Positions 8,729-18,940 of a stretch of 64,000 nucleotides of DNA are shown here, piece after piece. The stretch spans positions 2,830,534 through 2,894,533 of the forward strand of contig NZ_AP018222.1 in NCBI RefSeq assembly GCF_002368035.1, in the 5' to 3' direction. Below the pieces are notes generated by a model. That model was not told where the DNA came from. It made no database searches and was given only the letters and a program-made list of their open reading frames with translations. Source of the DNA: Nostoc linckia NIES-25. Lineage in GTDB: Bacteria > Cyanobacteriota > Cyanobacteriia > Cyanobacteriales > Nostocaceae. The number at the start of each line of letters is the position of its first letter. Position 1 is the stretch's first letter. The position numbers and the translations under genes were made by a program.

Positions 8729-11700
8729 GTGTCCAAGGGAAAATTTAACCAGGTTGACAAAGGTAGAGGCATGACTAAAGAAACATATATGGAACCCGCC
8801 TTTCTATTACCCGACTTGATTGAAATCCAGCGTTCAAGCTTTCGCTGGTTTTTGGAAGAAGGGTTGATAGAGGAACTGAACTCCTTTAGTCCGATCACAG
8901 ATTATACGGGCAAACTAGAACTGCACTTTTTGGGTCAGAACTACAAACTTAAAGAACCAAAGTACAGCGTTGAAGAAGCCAAACGGCGGGATAGTACCTA
9001 TGCCGTCCAAATGTATGTTCCCACACGCTTGATTAATAAAGAAACCGGGGAAATCAAAGAGCAAGAGGTATTCATTGGAGATTTGCCTTTGATGACCGAC
9101 CGCGGCACCTTTATTATCAACGGAGCCGAGCGGGTGATTGTGAATCAAATAGTGCGATCGCCAGGAGTTTATTACAAATCCGAAATCGATAAAAACGGGC
9201 GGCGTACTTATTCTGCTAGCTTAATTCCCAACCGGGGGGCATGGCTGAAATTTGAAACAGACCGTAACGATCTGGTGTGGGTACGTATCGACAAAACCCG
9301 CAAACTCTCAGCCCAGGTACTATTAAAAGCTTTAGGCTTATCAGACAACGAAATCTTTGACGCCTTACGCCACCCAGAATATTTCCAAAAAACCATCGAA
9401 AAAGAAGGGCAATTTTCTGAAGAAGAAGCCCTCATGGAGTTATATCGCAAACTGCGTCCTGGCGAACCACCCACAGTCTTAGGCGGACAACAACTCCTAG
9501 ACTCTCGTTTCTTCGATCCGAAACGTTATGACTTGGGTCGCGTTGGTCGGTACAAGCTCAACAAAAAATTGCGCCTTTCTGTGCCCGACACGATGCGCGT
9601 GCTGACCTCAAGCGATATTTTGGCAGCAGTGGATTATCTGATCAACCTAGAGTATGACATCGGCAATATCGATGACATCGACCACTTAGGTAACCGTCGC
9701 GTGAGAAGCGTCGGCGAATTGCTGCAAAACCAGGTGCGGGTAGGCTTAAACCGTCTAGAAAGAATTATTCGGGAACGGATGACAGTATCTGATGCCGAAG
9801 TTTTAACTCCTGCTTCCTTGGTTAACCCCAAACCACTGGTAGCAGCAATTAAAGAATTCTTTGGTTCCAGCCAATTAAGTCAGTTCATGGATCAAACTAA
9901 TCCCTTAGCAGAACTGACTCACAAACGCCGCTTGAGTGCCCTTGGCCCTGGTGGTTTAACCCGCGAACGTGCGGGGTTTGCAGTGCGGGATATTCATCCT
10001 AGTCACTACGGACGTATTTGCCCCATTGAAACACCAGAAGGCCCGAATGCGGGGTTGATTGGCTCCTTGGCGACTCATGCACGGGTGAACCAATACGGCT
10101 TTTTGGAAACGCCATTTAGACCTGTGGAAAATGGGCGAGTCAGATTTGATTTGCCGCCACTTTACATGACAGCCGACGAAGAAGACGACCTGCGGGTTGC
10201 ACCTGGAGATATTCCAGTAGATGAGAATGGGCACATTATCGGGCCTCAAGTACCGGTACGCTATCGTCAGGAATTCTCCACCACCACACCAGAGCAAGTG
10301 GACTACGTAGCGGTATCTCCCGTACAAATTGTATCAGTAGCTACCAGCATGATTCCCTTCCTGGAGCATGATGACGCTAACCGAGCGCTGATGGGGTCGA
10401 ACATGCAACGGCAAGCAGTACCTCTGCTGAAGCCAGAGCGTCCATTGGTGGGCACAGGTTTGGAAGCCCAAGGTGCAAGAGACTCCGGGATGGTAATCGT
10501 ATCGCGCACCGATGGCGATGTCACCTACGTAGATGCCACAGAAATTCGGGTGCGTCCCAAACCCAACACTCCAGAAATTAGATATCCACTTTCTAAGTAC
10601 CAACGCTCAAACCAAGATACTTGTTTGAACCAAAAGCCCCTCGTCCGCATTGGCGAAAAAGTTGTGGCAGGTCAAGTGCTAGCTGATGGCTCCTCTACTG
10701 AAGGCGGTGAATTGGCGCTCGGACAAAATATCGTCGTTGCTTATATGCCTTGGGAAGGCTACAACTACGAAGACGCAATTTTAATTTCTGAGCGGCTGGT
10801 GCAGGATGATATCTACACCTCAATTCACATTGAAAAATATGAAATTGAGGCTAGACAGACGAAACTGGGGCCAGAAGAAATCACCAGAGAAATTCCCAAC
10901 GTCGGGGAAGATGCTTTGCGCCAGTTAGACGAACAAGGGATCATTCGCATTGGGGCATGGGTAGAAGCTGGGGATATCTTGGTAGGTAAAGTCACACCCA
11001 AAGGTGAATCTGACCAACCACCAGAAGAAAAACTCTTGCGGGCGATTTTCGGTGAAAAAGCGCGGGATGTGCGCGACAATTCCCTGCGAGTACCCAACGG
11101 TGAAAAAGGGCGCGTAGTTGACGTGCGCTTATTTACCCGCGAACAAGGCGATGAATTGCCACCGGGAGCCAACATGGTAGTCCGGGTGTATGTTGCCCAA
11201 AAACGCAAAATCCAAGTCGGCGACAAAATGGCAGGACGCCACGGCAATAAAGGGATTATTTCTCGGATATTGCCAGCAGAAGATATGCCTTATTTGCCCG
11301 ATGGTTCGCCAGTGGACATCGTACTCAATCCCTTGGGCGTACCCAGCCGGATGAACGTCGGACAAGTATTTGAGTGCCTCTTGGGTTGGGCTGGTCATAC
11401 TTTGGGAGTGCGATTTAAGATTACTCCCTTTGACGAAATGTATGGTGAAGAGTCATCCCGAAGAATCGTGCATGGCAAATTACAAGAAGCACGGGATGAA
11501 ACCAGCAAGGACTGGGTATATAACCCAGATGATCCAGGTAAAATCATGGTGTTTGATGGGCGTACTGGCGAACCCTTTGACCGACCAATCACCATTGGCG
11601 TGGCTTACATGCTGAAACTGGTGCATTTGGTAGACGATAAGATCCACGCCCGTTCCACAGGCCCGTACTCACTGGTGACCCAGCAACCCTTGGGTGGTAA

Positions 11701-12070
11701 AGCACAACAAGGCGGTCAGCGGTTTGGGGAAATGGAAGTGTGGGCATTGGAAGCCTTTGGTGCAGCTTACACCTTACAGGAATTGCTGACAGTGAAATCC
11801 GACGATATGCAAGGACGGAATGAAGCGTTAAATGCGATCGTTAAAGGTAAGGCAATTCCTCGACCTGGAACACCAGAGTCCTTTAAGGTGTTAATGCGCG
11901 AACTACAATCCTTGGGGTTAGATATTGCGGTACACAAGGTAGAAACCCAAGCAGACGGTAGTTCCTTAGATGTGGAAGTCGATTTGATGGCAGACCAATC
12001 AGCCCGCCGTACACCTCCCAGACCCACCTACGAATCTCTTTCCCGCGAATCGCTAGAAGACGACGAATAG
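8729..12070 (+). CDS. rpoB: RNA polymerase beta subunit
   Basis: RpoB forms half of the catalytic core of RNA polymerase. The frame is full length at 1113 residues, typical of cyanobacteria, which lack the large enterobacterial insertions. Landmarks are SSQLSQFMDQTNPLAE (rifampicin region), GRICPIETPEGPNAGLIGSL, the catalytic-site Lys region KMAGRHGNKGIIS, and the C-terminal GGKAQQGGQRFGEMEVWALEA clamp. The GTG at 8729 opens the frame; an ATG at 8771 giving MTKETYMEPAFLLPDL is the more usual cyanobacterial start and may be the true one. It is the first gene of rpoB-rpoC1-rpoC2. Confidence 0.98.
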   Translation: MSKGKFNQVDKGRGMTKETYMEPAFLLPDLIEIQRSSFRWFLEEGLIEELNSFSPITDYTGKLELHFLGQNYKLKEPKYSVEEAKRRDSTYAVQMYVPTRLINKETGEIKEQEVFIGDLPLMTDRGTFIINGAERVIVNQIVRSPGVYYKSEIDKNGRRTYSASLIPNRGAWLKFETDRNDLVWVRIDKTRKLSAQVLLKALGLSDNEIFDALRHPEYFQKTIEKEGQFSEEEALMELYRKLRPGEPPTVLGGQQLLDSRFFDPKRYDLGRVGRYKLNKKLRLSVPDTMRVLTSSDILAAVDYLINLEYDIGNIDDIDHLGNRRVRSVGELLQNQVRVGLNRLERIIRERMTVSDAEVLTPASLVNPKPLVAAIKEFFGSSQLSQFMDQTNPLAELTHKRRLSALGPGGLTRERAGFAVRDIHPSHYGRICPIETPEGPNAGLIGSLATHARVNQYGFLETPFRPVENGRVRFDLPPLYMTADEEDDLRVAPGDIPVDENGHIIGPQVPVRYRQEFSTTTPEQVDYVAVSPVQIVSVATSMIPFLEHDDANRALMGSNMQRQAVPLLKPERPLVGTGLEAQGARDSGMVIVSRTDGDVTYVDATEIRVRPKPNTPEIRYPLSKYQRSNQDTCLNQKPLVRIGEKVVAGQVLADGSSTEGGELALGQNIVVAYMPWEGYNYEDAILISERLVQDDIYTSIHIEKYEIEARQTKLGPEEITREIPNVGEDALRQLDEQGIIRIGAWVEAGDILVGKVTPKGESDQPPEEKLLRAIFGEKARDVRDNSLRVPNGEKGRVVDVRLFTREQGDELPPGANMVVRVYVAQKRKIQVGDKMAGRHGNKGIISRILPAEDMPYLPDGSPVDIVLNPLGVPSRMNVGQVFECLLGWAGHTLGVRFKITPFDEMYGEESSRRIVHGKLQEARDETSKDWVYNPDDPGKIMVFDGRTGEPFDRPITIGVAYMLKLVHLVDDKIHARSTGPYSLVTQQPLGGKAQQGGQRFGEMEVWALEAFGAAYTLQELLTVKSDDMQGRNEALNAIVKGKAIPRPGTPESFKVLMRELQSLGLDIAVHKVETQADGSSLDVEVDLMADQSARRTPPRPTYESLSRESLEDDE

Positions 12071-12239
12071 AAAGTGAGGAGTGAGGGGTTAAAAGTTAGG
12101 AGTGAGGAGTGAGGAGTGAGGAGTAAAGACTAATTAAAAGTTTTACTCATAACTCATAACTCCTAACTCATAACTCCTAATTCCTCACTCTTAACTTAAA
12201 ACTAAATATACTCATAACTCAAAACTCAGCACTTAAAGT
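12071..12239. repeat. heptamer repeat spacer between rpoB and rpoC1
   Basis: The whole 169-bp spacer is low-complexity: four to five GTGAGGA units, then alternating ACTCATA / ACTCCTA units that end just before the rpoC1 ATG. The GTGAGGA block and the TCCTCAC block can pair, so the intercistronic RNA may fold into a long imperfect hairpin within the operon. Confidence 0.85.
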
Positions 12240-14117
12240 ATGAGACCTGCCCAAACTAATCAGTTTGACTACGTAAAAATCGGCTTAGCATCACCAGAAC
12301 GTATTCGCCAGTGGGGCGAGAGAACTTTGCCCAATGGTCAGGTAGTCGGTGAAGTTACCAAGCCAGAAACAATTAATTATCGGACTCTCAAGCCAGAGAT
12401 GGATGGCTTATTCTGCGAGCGCATCTTTGGGCCGGCGAAAGATTGGGAATGTCATTGTGGCAAGTATAAAAGAGTTCGTCACAGAGGTATTGTCTGCGAG
12501 CGCTGTGGGGTAGAAGTCACTGAGTCACGGGTGCGTCGTCACCGGATGGGCTATATTAAACTTGCCGCACCAGTGGCTCACGTTTGGTATCTCAAAGGCA
12601 TTCCTAGCTATATTTCCATTCTGCTGGATATGCCCTTGCGGGATGTAGAGCAAATTGTCTATTTCAACTCTTATGTTGTCTTAAGTCCAGGCAATGCCGA
12701 AACTTTAACTTACAAACAGCTACTAAGTGAAGACCAGTGGCTGGAAATTGAAGACCAAATTTATAGTGAAGATTCTCAGCTACAAGGCGTAGAAGTAGGC
12801 ATTGGTGCCGAAGCACTGCTGCGCTTGCTTGCGGATATCAATTTAGAGCAAGAAGCTGAAAGCCTGCGGGAAGAAATTGGCAACGCAAAAGGACAGAAGC
12901 GAGCCAAGTTAATTAAACGCCTGCGGGTAATTGACAACTTCATCGCTACTGGTTCCAAACCAGAGTGGATGGTTATGGCAGTTATTCCGGTGATTCCCCC
13001 GGACTTGCGCCCAATGGTGCAGCTAGATGGCGGACGCTTTGCCACTAGTGATTTGAACGATTTGTATAGGCGGGTAATTAACCGGAATAATCGTTTGGCA
13101 CGGCTGCAAGAAATTTTGGCGCCAGAGATTATTGTGCGGAACGAAAAGCGGATGCTGCAAGAAGCGGTAGATGCTTTGATTGACAATGGTCGTCGCGGAC
13201 GGACTGTGGTGGGGGCAAATAACCGACCGCTGAAATCTTTGTCCGACATTATTGAAGGTAAGCAAGGACGTTTTAGACAAAACTTGTTAGGTAAACGAGT
13301 TGACTACTCTGGACGTTCGGTAATTGTGGTCGGGCCAAAGCTGAAAATTCACCAGTGCGGTTTGCCTAGAGAAATGGCAATTGAGCTATTTCAACCATTT
13401 GTGATTAATCGCCTGATTCGCAGTGGCATGGTGAATAACATTAAGGCTGCGAAAAAGCTGATATCGCGTAATGACCCTAGTGTTTGGGATGTACTCGAAG
13501 AAGTAATTGAAGGACACCCAGTGCTACTTAACCGGGCGCCAACGTTGCACCGTTTGGGTATTCAGTCTTTTGAACCAATTTTGGTGGAAGGAAGAGCAAT
13601 TCAGCTGCATCCTTTGGTGTGTCCGGCATTTAACGCCGACTTTGATGGCGACCAAATGGCGGTACACGTACCGCTGTCGTTAGAAAGTCAGGCTGAGGCG
13701 CGGTTGTTGATGTTGGCTTCTAACAATATTTTGTCACCAGCCACAGGTAAACCAATTATCACGCCTAGCCAAGACATGGTATTGGGAGCATATTACTTAA
13801 CAGCAGAAAATCCTGGTGCTACCAAAGGCGCAGGCAAGTATTTTGCTTCCTTAGATGACGTAATTATGGCTTTCCAGCAAGAGGAAATCGACTTGCACGC
13901 CTATATCTTTGTGCGGTTTGATGGCGAACTCGAATCAGACCAACCGGATACAGAACCTCTTGAGGTGCAAGAAAACGAAGATGGTAGCCGGACATTAAAG
14001 TATAAGTTCCGCAGAGTCAGAGAAGACGCTCAAGGAAATCTCCTTTCACAGTATATACGTACAACGCCTGGTCGAGTTATTTACAATAAAGCGATTCAGG
14101 AAGCACTAGCAAGTTAG
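12240..14117 (+). CDS. rpoC1: RNA polymerase gamma subunit (N-terminal part of beta-prime)
   Basis: In cyanobacteria and plastids the beta-prime subunit is made as two proteins; this is the N-terminal one, 625 residues, the normal length. It has the zinc-binding pattern CHCGKYKRVRHRGIVCERCG near residues 75-95, the lid/rudder region, and the catalytic magnesium-binding loop NADFDGDQMAVH near residue 470. The ATG at 12240 gives MRPAQTNQFDYVKIGLASPE, the conserved N-terminus. It is followed 96 bp later by rpoC2. Confidence 0.98.
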   Translation: MRPAQTNQFDYVKIGLASPERIRQWGERTLPNGQVVGEVTKPETINYRTLKPEMDGLFCERIFGPAKDWECHCGKYKRVRHRGIVCERCGVEVTESRVRRHRMGYIKLAAPVAHVWYLKGIPSYISILLDMPLRDVEQIVYFNSYVVLSPGNAETLTYKQLLSEDQWLEIEDQIYSEDSQLQGVEVGIGAEALLRLLADINLEQEAESLREEIGNAKGQKRAKLIKRLRVIDNFIATGSKPEWMVMAVIPVIPPDLRPMVQLDGGRFATSDLNDLYRRVINRNNRLARLQEILAPEIIVRNEKRMLQEAVDALIDNGRRGRTVVGANNRPLKSLSDIIEGKQGRFRQNLLGKRVDYSGRSVIVVGPKLKIHQCGLPREMAIELFQPFVINRLIRSGMVNNIKAAKKLISRNDPSVWDVLEEVIEGHPVLLNRAPTLHRLGIQSFEPILVEGRAIQLHPLVCPAFNADFDGDQMAVHVPLSLESQAEARLLMLASNNILSPATGKPIITPSQDMVLGAYYLTAENPGATKGAGKYFASLDDVIMAFQQEEIDLHAYIFVRFDGELESDQPDTEPLEVQENEDGSRTLKYKFRRVREDAQGNLLSQYIRTTPGRVIYNKAIQEALAS

Positions 14118-14213
14118 GGACTGGTGACTGGGGACTGGGGACTGGGAAAAATACCCAGTACCCAATACCCAATACCCAATACCCAATCCCCAATGACTTA
14201 GGACTAATGACTA
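14118..14213. repeat. heptamer repeat spacer between rpoC1 and rpoC2
   Basis: The spacer consists of GACTGGG units, then ACCCAAT units (four in a row), then GACTAAT units that run directly into the rpoC2 start codon. The first two blocks are nearly complementary and can form a hairpin. Confidence 0.88.
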
Positions 14214-17200
14214 ATGACTGAAAAAATGATTTTTCGCAATCGGGTGGTGGATAAGGGTCAACTGAGAAATTTGATTTCTTGGGCCTTTACGCATTATGGT
14301 ACGGCGCGAACCGCAGTCATGGCGGACAAACTCAAGGATTTGGGTTTTCGCTACGCCACCAAAGCAGGGGTTTCCATTAGTGTAGATGACTTGATGGTGC
14401 CTCCTACTAAGCGATCGCTCCTGGAAGCAGCCGAAGAAGAAATTCGCGCCACTGAAGCTCGTTACCAACGGGGTGAAATCACTGAAGTAGAACGCTTCCA
14501 AAAGGTAATTGATACCTGGAACGGTACTAGTGAAGCGCTAAAAGATGAGGTAGTTGTCCACTTCAAAAAGACTAATCCCCTCAACTCCGTGTACATGATG
14601 GCATTCTCTGGGGCGCGGGGTAACATCTCCCAAGTCCGCCAATTGGTGGGAATGCGGGGGCTGATGGCAGATCCTCAAGGGGAAATTATCGACTTGCCCA
14701 TCAAAACCAACTTCCGCGAAGGCTTGACGGTGACGGAATACATTATTTCGTCTTACGGCGCCAGAAAAGGATTGGTGGATACCGCCTTGCGGACGGCTGA
14801 CTCTGGTTATCTCACCCGACGTTTGGTGGACGTATCCCAGGATGTGATTATTCGGGAATTCGACTGCGGCACCACTAGAGGCATTCCTATTCGGCCAATG
14901 ACAGAAGGTGCCAAAACTTTGATTCCTCTAGCAAACCGCTTGATGGGGCGGGTAATTGGCGAAGACGTAGTGCATCCAGTCACAAAAGAAGTGATTGCAC
15001 CACGCAATACCCCAATTTCTGACGACTTGGCGAAGGAAATTGGTAGGTCTGGGGTGGGAGAAGTTGTAGTGCGGAGTCCCCTAACTTGTGAAGCTGCACG
15101 TTCTGTCTGTCAACATTGTTATGGCTGGAGTTTAGCCCATGCCAAGATGGTGGACTTGGGCGAAGCTGTGGGGATCATTGCTGCCCAAAGTATCGGCGAA
15201 CCAGGTACTCAGCTAACCATGCGGACATTCCACACAGGTGGTGTGTTTACCGGGGAAGTGGCACAACAAGTCCGTTCTAAAATTGATGGGACTGTGAAAA
15301 TTCCCCGCAAATTACGGACAAGACAATATCGTACCCGCCACGGGGAAGATGCCTTATATGTTGAGGCTAATGGCGTCATCATTTTGGAACCTAAAAAAGA
15401 AGGCGATGCCACACCAGGTAACCAAGAGGTGCAGCTAACTCAAGGTTCTACATTATATGTATTTGACGGCAATCAGGTAAAACAAGGCCAGTTGTTGGCA
15501 GAAGTCGCCCTTGGTGGACGCACAACTCGGACTAATACAGAAAAAGCCGTTAAAGATGTGGCTTCTGACTTGGCAGGGGAAGTGCAATTTGCCGAAGTCG
15601 TTCCTGAACAAAAAACCGACCGTCAAGGCAACACCACAACCACAGCCGCACGCGGTGGTTTGATTTGGATTTTGTCTGGGGAAGTTTACAACTTGCCGCC
15701 TGGTGCCGAATTGGTGGTGAAAAATGGTGACGCGATCGCTTCTAATGGAGTATTAGCAGAAACCAAATTAACTACTCTCCACGGTGGTGTGGTGCGCTTG
15801 CCCGAAGCTACCCCAGGTAAGAGTACCAGGGAAATTGAAATTATTACCGCTTCTGTAGTCTTAGACCAGGCAACGGTAACAGTCCAAAGTTCCCAAGGTC
15901 GCAATAACTACCTAGTTTCCACTGGCAACAACCAAGTATTTAACCTCCGCGCCACACCAGGCACAAAAGTGCAAAATGGTCAAGTGGTAGCTGAGTTAAT
16001 TGATGACCGCTATCGCACAACCACTGGTGGCTTCCTGAAATTCGCGGGCGTGGAAGTCCAGAAAAAAGGCAAAGCCAAACTGGGTTATGAAGTTGTCCAA
16101 GGCGGTACGCTGTTGTGGATTCCCGAAGAAACCCACGAAGTTAATAAAGATATCTCTTTGCTTTTGGTAGAAGACGGTCAGTTTGTGGAAGCTGGCACCG
16201 AAGTTGTGAAGGATATCTTCTGCCAAAACAGCGGTGTGATTGAAGTTACTCAGAAAAACGACATCCTCCGAGAAGTGGTCGTGAAGCCAGGGGAACTGCT
16301 AATGGTGGACGATCCCGAAGCAGTTATGGGACGAGATAACACCTTCGTCCAACCAGGCGAGGAATTTCAAGGCAGTGTCGCCACGGAATTACGCTATATC
16401 CAGTATGTGGAGACACCAGAAGGCCCAGCCCTGTTAAGTCGTCCAGTAGTCGAGTTCGCCGTACCGAACAATCCGGACGTGCCATCAACCACATCGGTAA
16501 GTCAACAAACTGGGCGTTCCATTCAGTTACGTGCAGTACAACGACTGCCTTACAAGGATTCCGAAAGAGTGAAATCTGTAGAAGGTGTGGAATTGCTGCG
16601 AACCCAGCTAGTGCTGGAAATTGAGCAAGAAGGCGAACAAGACCACAACGCTTCCCCCCTAGCAGCAGATATTGAATTGGTGCAGGATACCGAAGACGAG
16701 GAAGTTCAACGCTTGCAGCTGGTGATTTTGGAATCTTTGGTAATTCGTCGAGACATTACCGCTGATGCAACCCAAGGTAGCACCCAGACAACGCTGGAAG
16801 TTCAAGATGGGCTAACTATCGCCCCTGGTTCCGTCGTCGCGCGTACCCAAATCTTGTCTAAAGAAGGCGGGATAGTCCGAGGCGTGCAAAAGGGAACCGA
16901 GAATGTGCGTCGCTGCTTGGTATTGCGGGAAACTGACATGATTACCGTAAATACTAGTACTCAGCCGAAAGTGAAGGCGGGTGACTTGCTTGTAGCAGGC
17001 ACAGAAGTTGCCACTGGAGTTTTTGCTGACGAATCTGGACAGGTAATCGATGTCAAAAAATTAACTAGTGCTGAATCTAAAGCGCTGAGTGGAGAAAATT
17101 CTCAGGACTCAGCACTCAGCACTCAGAATTACGCCATTACTATCCGTGTCGGTCGTCCTTACCGAGTCAGCCCTGGGGCTGTCTTGCAAATAGAAGACGG

Positions 17201-18278
17201 CGATCTGGTACAACGGGGTGATAATTTGGTGCTGTTGGTATTTGAACGCGCCAAAACTGGAGACATTATTCAAGGTTTGCCCCGGATTGAAGAGTTGCTC
17301 GAAGCTCGTAAACCTAAGGAGGCGTGTATCTTAACACGGCGGGCGGGAGAAGTCAAGGTAGTTTATGGTGATGGTGATGAAGCGATCGCCATTAAGGTCG
17401 TAGAATCAAATGGCGTAGTCACAGATTATCCTCTGGGCCCAGGACAAAATTTAATTGTGCCAGATGGCTCTCATGTGTCAGCCGGACAACCGTTGACCGA
17501 TGGCCCATCTAACCCGCATGAAATTTTGGAAATCTTCTTTAGCTTGGGTTCCGAAGACGGAGTTTATGCTTGTGCTAGCCACGCTTTGCAAAAAGTACAG
17601 ACATTCTTGGTGAACGAAGTGCAAATGGTGTATCAGTCTCAAGGGATTGATATTTCCGATAAACACATTGAAGTAATTGTTCGCCAGATGACCAACAAAG
17701 TCAGGATTGATGATGGTGGTGACACCACAATGCTTCCTGGCGAATTGGTGGAACTGCGCCAAGTTGAGCAGGTGAACGAAGCAATGTCAATTACAGGTGG
17801 TGCAAAGGCACAGTATACTCCAGTATTATTGGGGATAACTAAGGCATCTTTGAACACCGACAGCTTTATTTCTGCTGCATCCTTCCAAGAAACAACACGG
17901 GTACTTACCGAAGCAGCTATTGAAGGGAAATCTGACTGGCTGCGGGGATTAAAGGAAAACGTAATTATCGGGCGGTTGATTCCAGCTGGTACTGGTTACA
18001 ATACTTATGAAGAAACCAGTGCGATCGATGACTATGCTACTGATATTAGTAGTAGTGTCTTAGATGAAGTTGATGACCCCCTCGATATGGTCTTAGATGA
18101 CCGCACAGCTCGCAACTATAATTTAGATTCTCCAACTCTGGGAGAGCCTAGTTATGGGAACAGACGTGCAGAGAGGTCAATCTTAGATGACGATGATGAC
18201 TTAATCGCCGATGAAGTAGCCGATGAAGAAGATTACGAAGACGATGACGACGACGATGACGATTTCGACGACGAATAA
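14214..18278 (+). CDS. rpoC2: RNA polymerase beta-prime subunit (C-terminal part)
   Basis: This is the C-terminal half of beta-prime, 1354 residues, with the bridge helix and trigger loop region near residues 120-200 (GARGNISQVRQLVGMRGLMAD and GLVDTALRTADSGYLTRRLVD). It is followed by a zinc-type cysteine cluster (CGTTRG, CEAARSVCQHC) and the large cyanobacterial insertion of repeated beta-sandwich units in the middle. The C-terminus ends in a very acidic run of about 30 Asp/Glu-rich residues. The chosen ATG lies inside a heptamer repeat; a second ATG five codons on (MIFRNRVVDKG) is the conserved start and may be used. A heptamer-type repeat appears in frame near codons 960-972. Confidence 0.98.
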   Translation: MTEKMIFRNRVVDKGQLRNLISWAFTHYGTARTAVMADKLKDLGFRYATKAGVSISVDDLMVPPTKRSLLEAAEEEIRATEARYQRGEITEVERFQKVIDTWNGTSEALKDEVVVHFKKTNPLNSVYMMAFSGARGNISQVRQLVGMRGLMADPQGEIIDLPIKTNFREGLTVTEYIISSYGARKGLVDTALRTADSGYLTRRLVDVSQDVIIREFDCGTTRGIPIRPMTEGAKTLIPLANRLMGRVIGEDVVHPVTKEVIAPRNTPISDDLAKEIGRSGVGEVVVRSPLTCEAARSVCQHCYGWSLAHAKMVDLGEAVGIIAAQSIGEPGTQLTMRTFHTGGVFTGEVAQQVRSKIDGTVKIPRKLRTRQYRTRHGEDALYVEANGVIILEPKKEGDATPGNQEVQLTQGSTLYVFDGNQVKQGQLLAEVALGGRTTRTNTEKAVKDVASDLAGEVQFAEVVPEQKTDRQGNTTTTAARGGLIWILSGEVYNLPPGAELVVKNGDAIASNGVLAETKLTTLHGGVVRLPEATPGKSTREIEIITASVVLDQATVTVQSSQGRNNYLVSTGNNQVFNLRATPGTKVQNGQVVAELIDDRYRTTTGGFLKFAGVEVQKKGKAKLGYEVVQGGTLLWIPEETHEVNKDISLLLVEDGQFVEAGTEVVKDIFCQNSGVIEVTQKNDILREVVVKPGELLMVDDPEAVMGRDNTFVQPGEEFQGSVATELRYIQYVETPEGPALLSRPVVEFAVPNNPDVPSTTSVSQQTGRSIQLRAVQRLPYKDSERVKSVEGVELLRTQLVLEIEQEGEQDHNASPLAADIELVQDTEDEEVQRLQLVILESLVIRRDITADATQGSTQTTLEVQDGLTIAPGSVVARTQILSKEGGIVRGVQKGTENVRRCLVLRETDMITVNTSTQPKVKAGDLLVAGTEVATGVFADESGQVIDVKKLTSAESKALSGENSQDSALSTQNYAITIRVGRPYRVSPGAVLQIEDGDLVQRGDNLVLLVFERAKTGDIIQGLPRIEELLEARKPKEACILTRRAGEVKVVYGDGDEAIAIKVVESNGVVTDYPLGPGQNLIVPDGSHVSAGQPLTDGPSNPHEILEIFFSLGSEDGVYACASHALQKVQTFLVNEVQMVYQSQGIDISDKHIEVIVRQMTNKVRIDDGGDTTMLPGELVELRQVEQVNEAMSITGGAKAQYTPVLLGITKASLNTDSFISAASFQETTRVLTEAAIEGKSDWLRGLKENVIIGRLIPAGTGYNTYEETSAIDDYATDISSSVLDEVDDPLDMVLDDRTARNYNLDSPTLGEPSYGNRRAERSILDDDDDLIADEVADEEDYEDDDDDDDDFDDE
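17088..17130. repeat. heptamer-type repeat embedded in rpoC2 coding sequence
   Basis: Inside rpoC2 the bases from about 17100 read CTCAGGACTCAGCACTCAGC and continue CACTCAGAATT. This is the same ACTCAGC / CAGAATT repeat type found between genes elsewhere in the window (for example 12210-12240 and 21112-21137). It is in frame and encodes a Ser/Gln/Asn-rich stretch (SGENSQDSALSTQN) between two beta-rich segments. Confidence 0.75.
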
Positions 18279-18296
18279 AATTCAAATCTAAAACAT

Positions 18297-18331
18297 AAAA
18301 AGGCAAAAGAAAATCTTCTTTTGCCTTTTTA
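18297..18331 (+). terminator. rho-independent terminator of the rpo operon
   Basis: A perfect 15-bp stem, AAAAAGGCAAAAGAA paired with TTCTTTTGCCTTTTT around the loop AATC, ends in T-runs on both strands. It lies 18 bp after the rpoC2 stop and is the clearest terminator in the window. Confidence 0.92.
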
Positions 18332-18612
18332 CTTTGTTTAAGAAACACATTATCAAATTTTACTTTCTGGGTTTTGAATTCTTACTATATAAAAAAATTT
18401 GCTACAGTTCACGATTCTTAATGCTGTCAGCGACAAAATCAAGCTGACAGAAGTCCCACAATCTAATAGGCTAATGTTAAAGTGGTGATTTTTCACAAAG
18501 CTCAACTCTTGAAAAGAGTAGGGTTCATCGATCGGTACTTTTCTATAATCATGTGCGAAATATTGCCCAACCTCTATCATCACTGAGTTGCTAATTAGTA
18601 TCTATAGAGAAA
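18332..18612. other. spacer after the rpo terminator
   Basis: AT-rich sequence between the rpoC2 terminator and the next gene. It contains a short inverted pair CTGTCAG/CTGACAG at about 18423-18450 but no gene-like frame with a ribosome site. It presumably holds the promoter of the 18613 gene. Confidence 0.4.
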
Positions 18613-18933
18613 ATGTCCCTAAAAATCGTTCAAAACTTTGATGCGAGTTTCACTCTCGAACCACAAGCTCAAGAAAGCCTATTCAAATTATTAACTAATG
18701 AAGCTTTTTTAAAGCAAATATGCCAGCAATTACAGTGTGAAAAAGTTGAATTTACAGAATTAATTTTCCAGCCAGTTCCTTATAGTTTAACTACTACTAA
18801 GGGAATGCCGACAGAGTTTGAAAAGTATCATGAATCTGATGAATATGCCATCATCAATGTACCACCAAATTTTATGTTTACTGCTAAGATTTTTAAACCC
18901 AGTCGTCTTTGTGCTATTTACCGTAAATTTTGA
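18613..18933 (+). CDS. hypothetical protein, 106 residues
   Basis: The product begins MSLKIVQNFDASFTLEPQAQ and has an alternating helix-strand pattern with no signal peptide, membrane helix or known motif. An AGAGAAA sequence precedes the ATG. I do not recognise the family. It is followed by a dispersed GCAGAGACGCAGAG repeat and then a GIY-YIG gene on the same strand. Codon use is like its neighbours, so it is probably real. Confidence 0.6.
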   Translation: MSLKIVQNFDASFTLEPQAQESLFKLLTNEAFLKQICQQLQCEKVEFTELIFQPVPYSLTTTKGMPTEFEKYHESDEYAIINVPPNFMFTAKIFKPSRLCAIYRKF

Positions 18934-18940
18934 AGAATAA

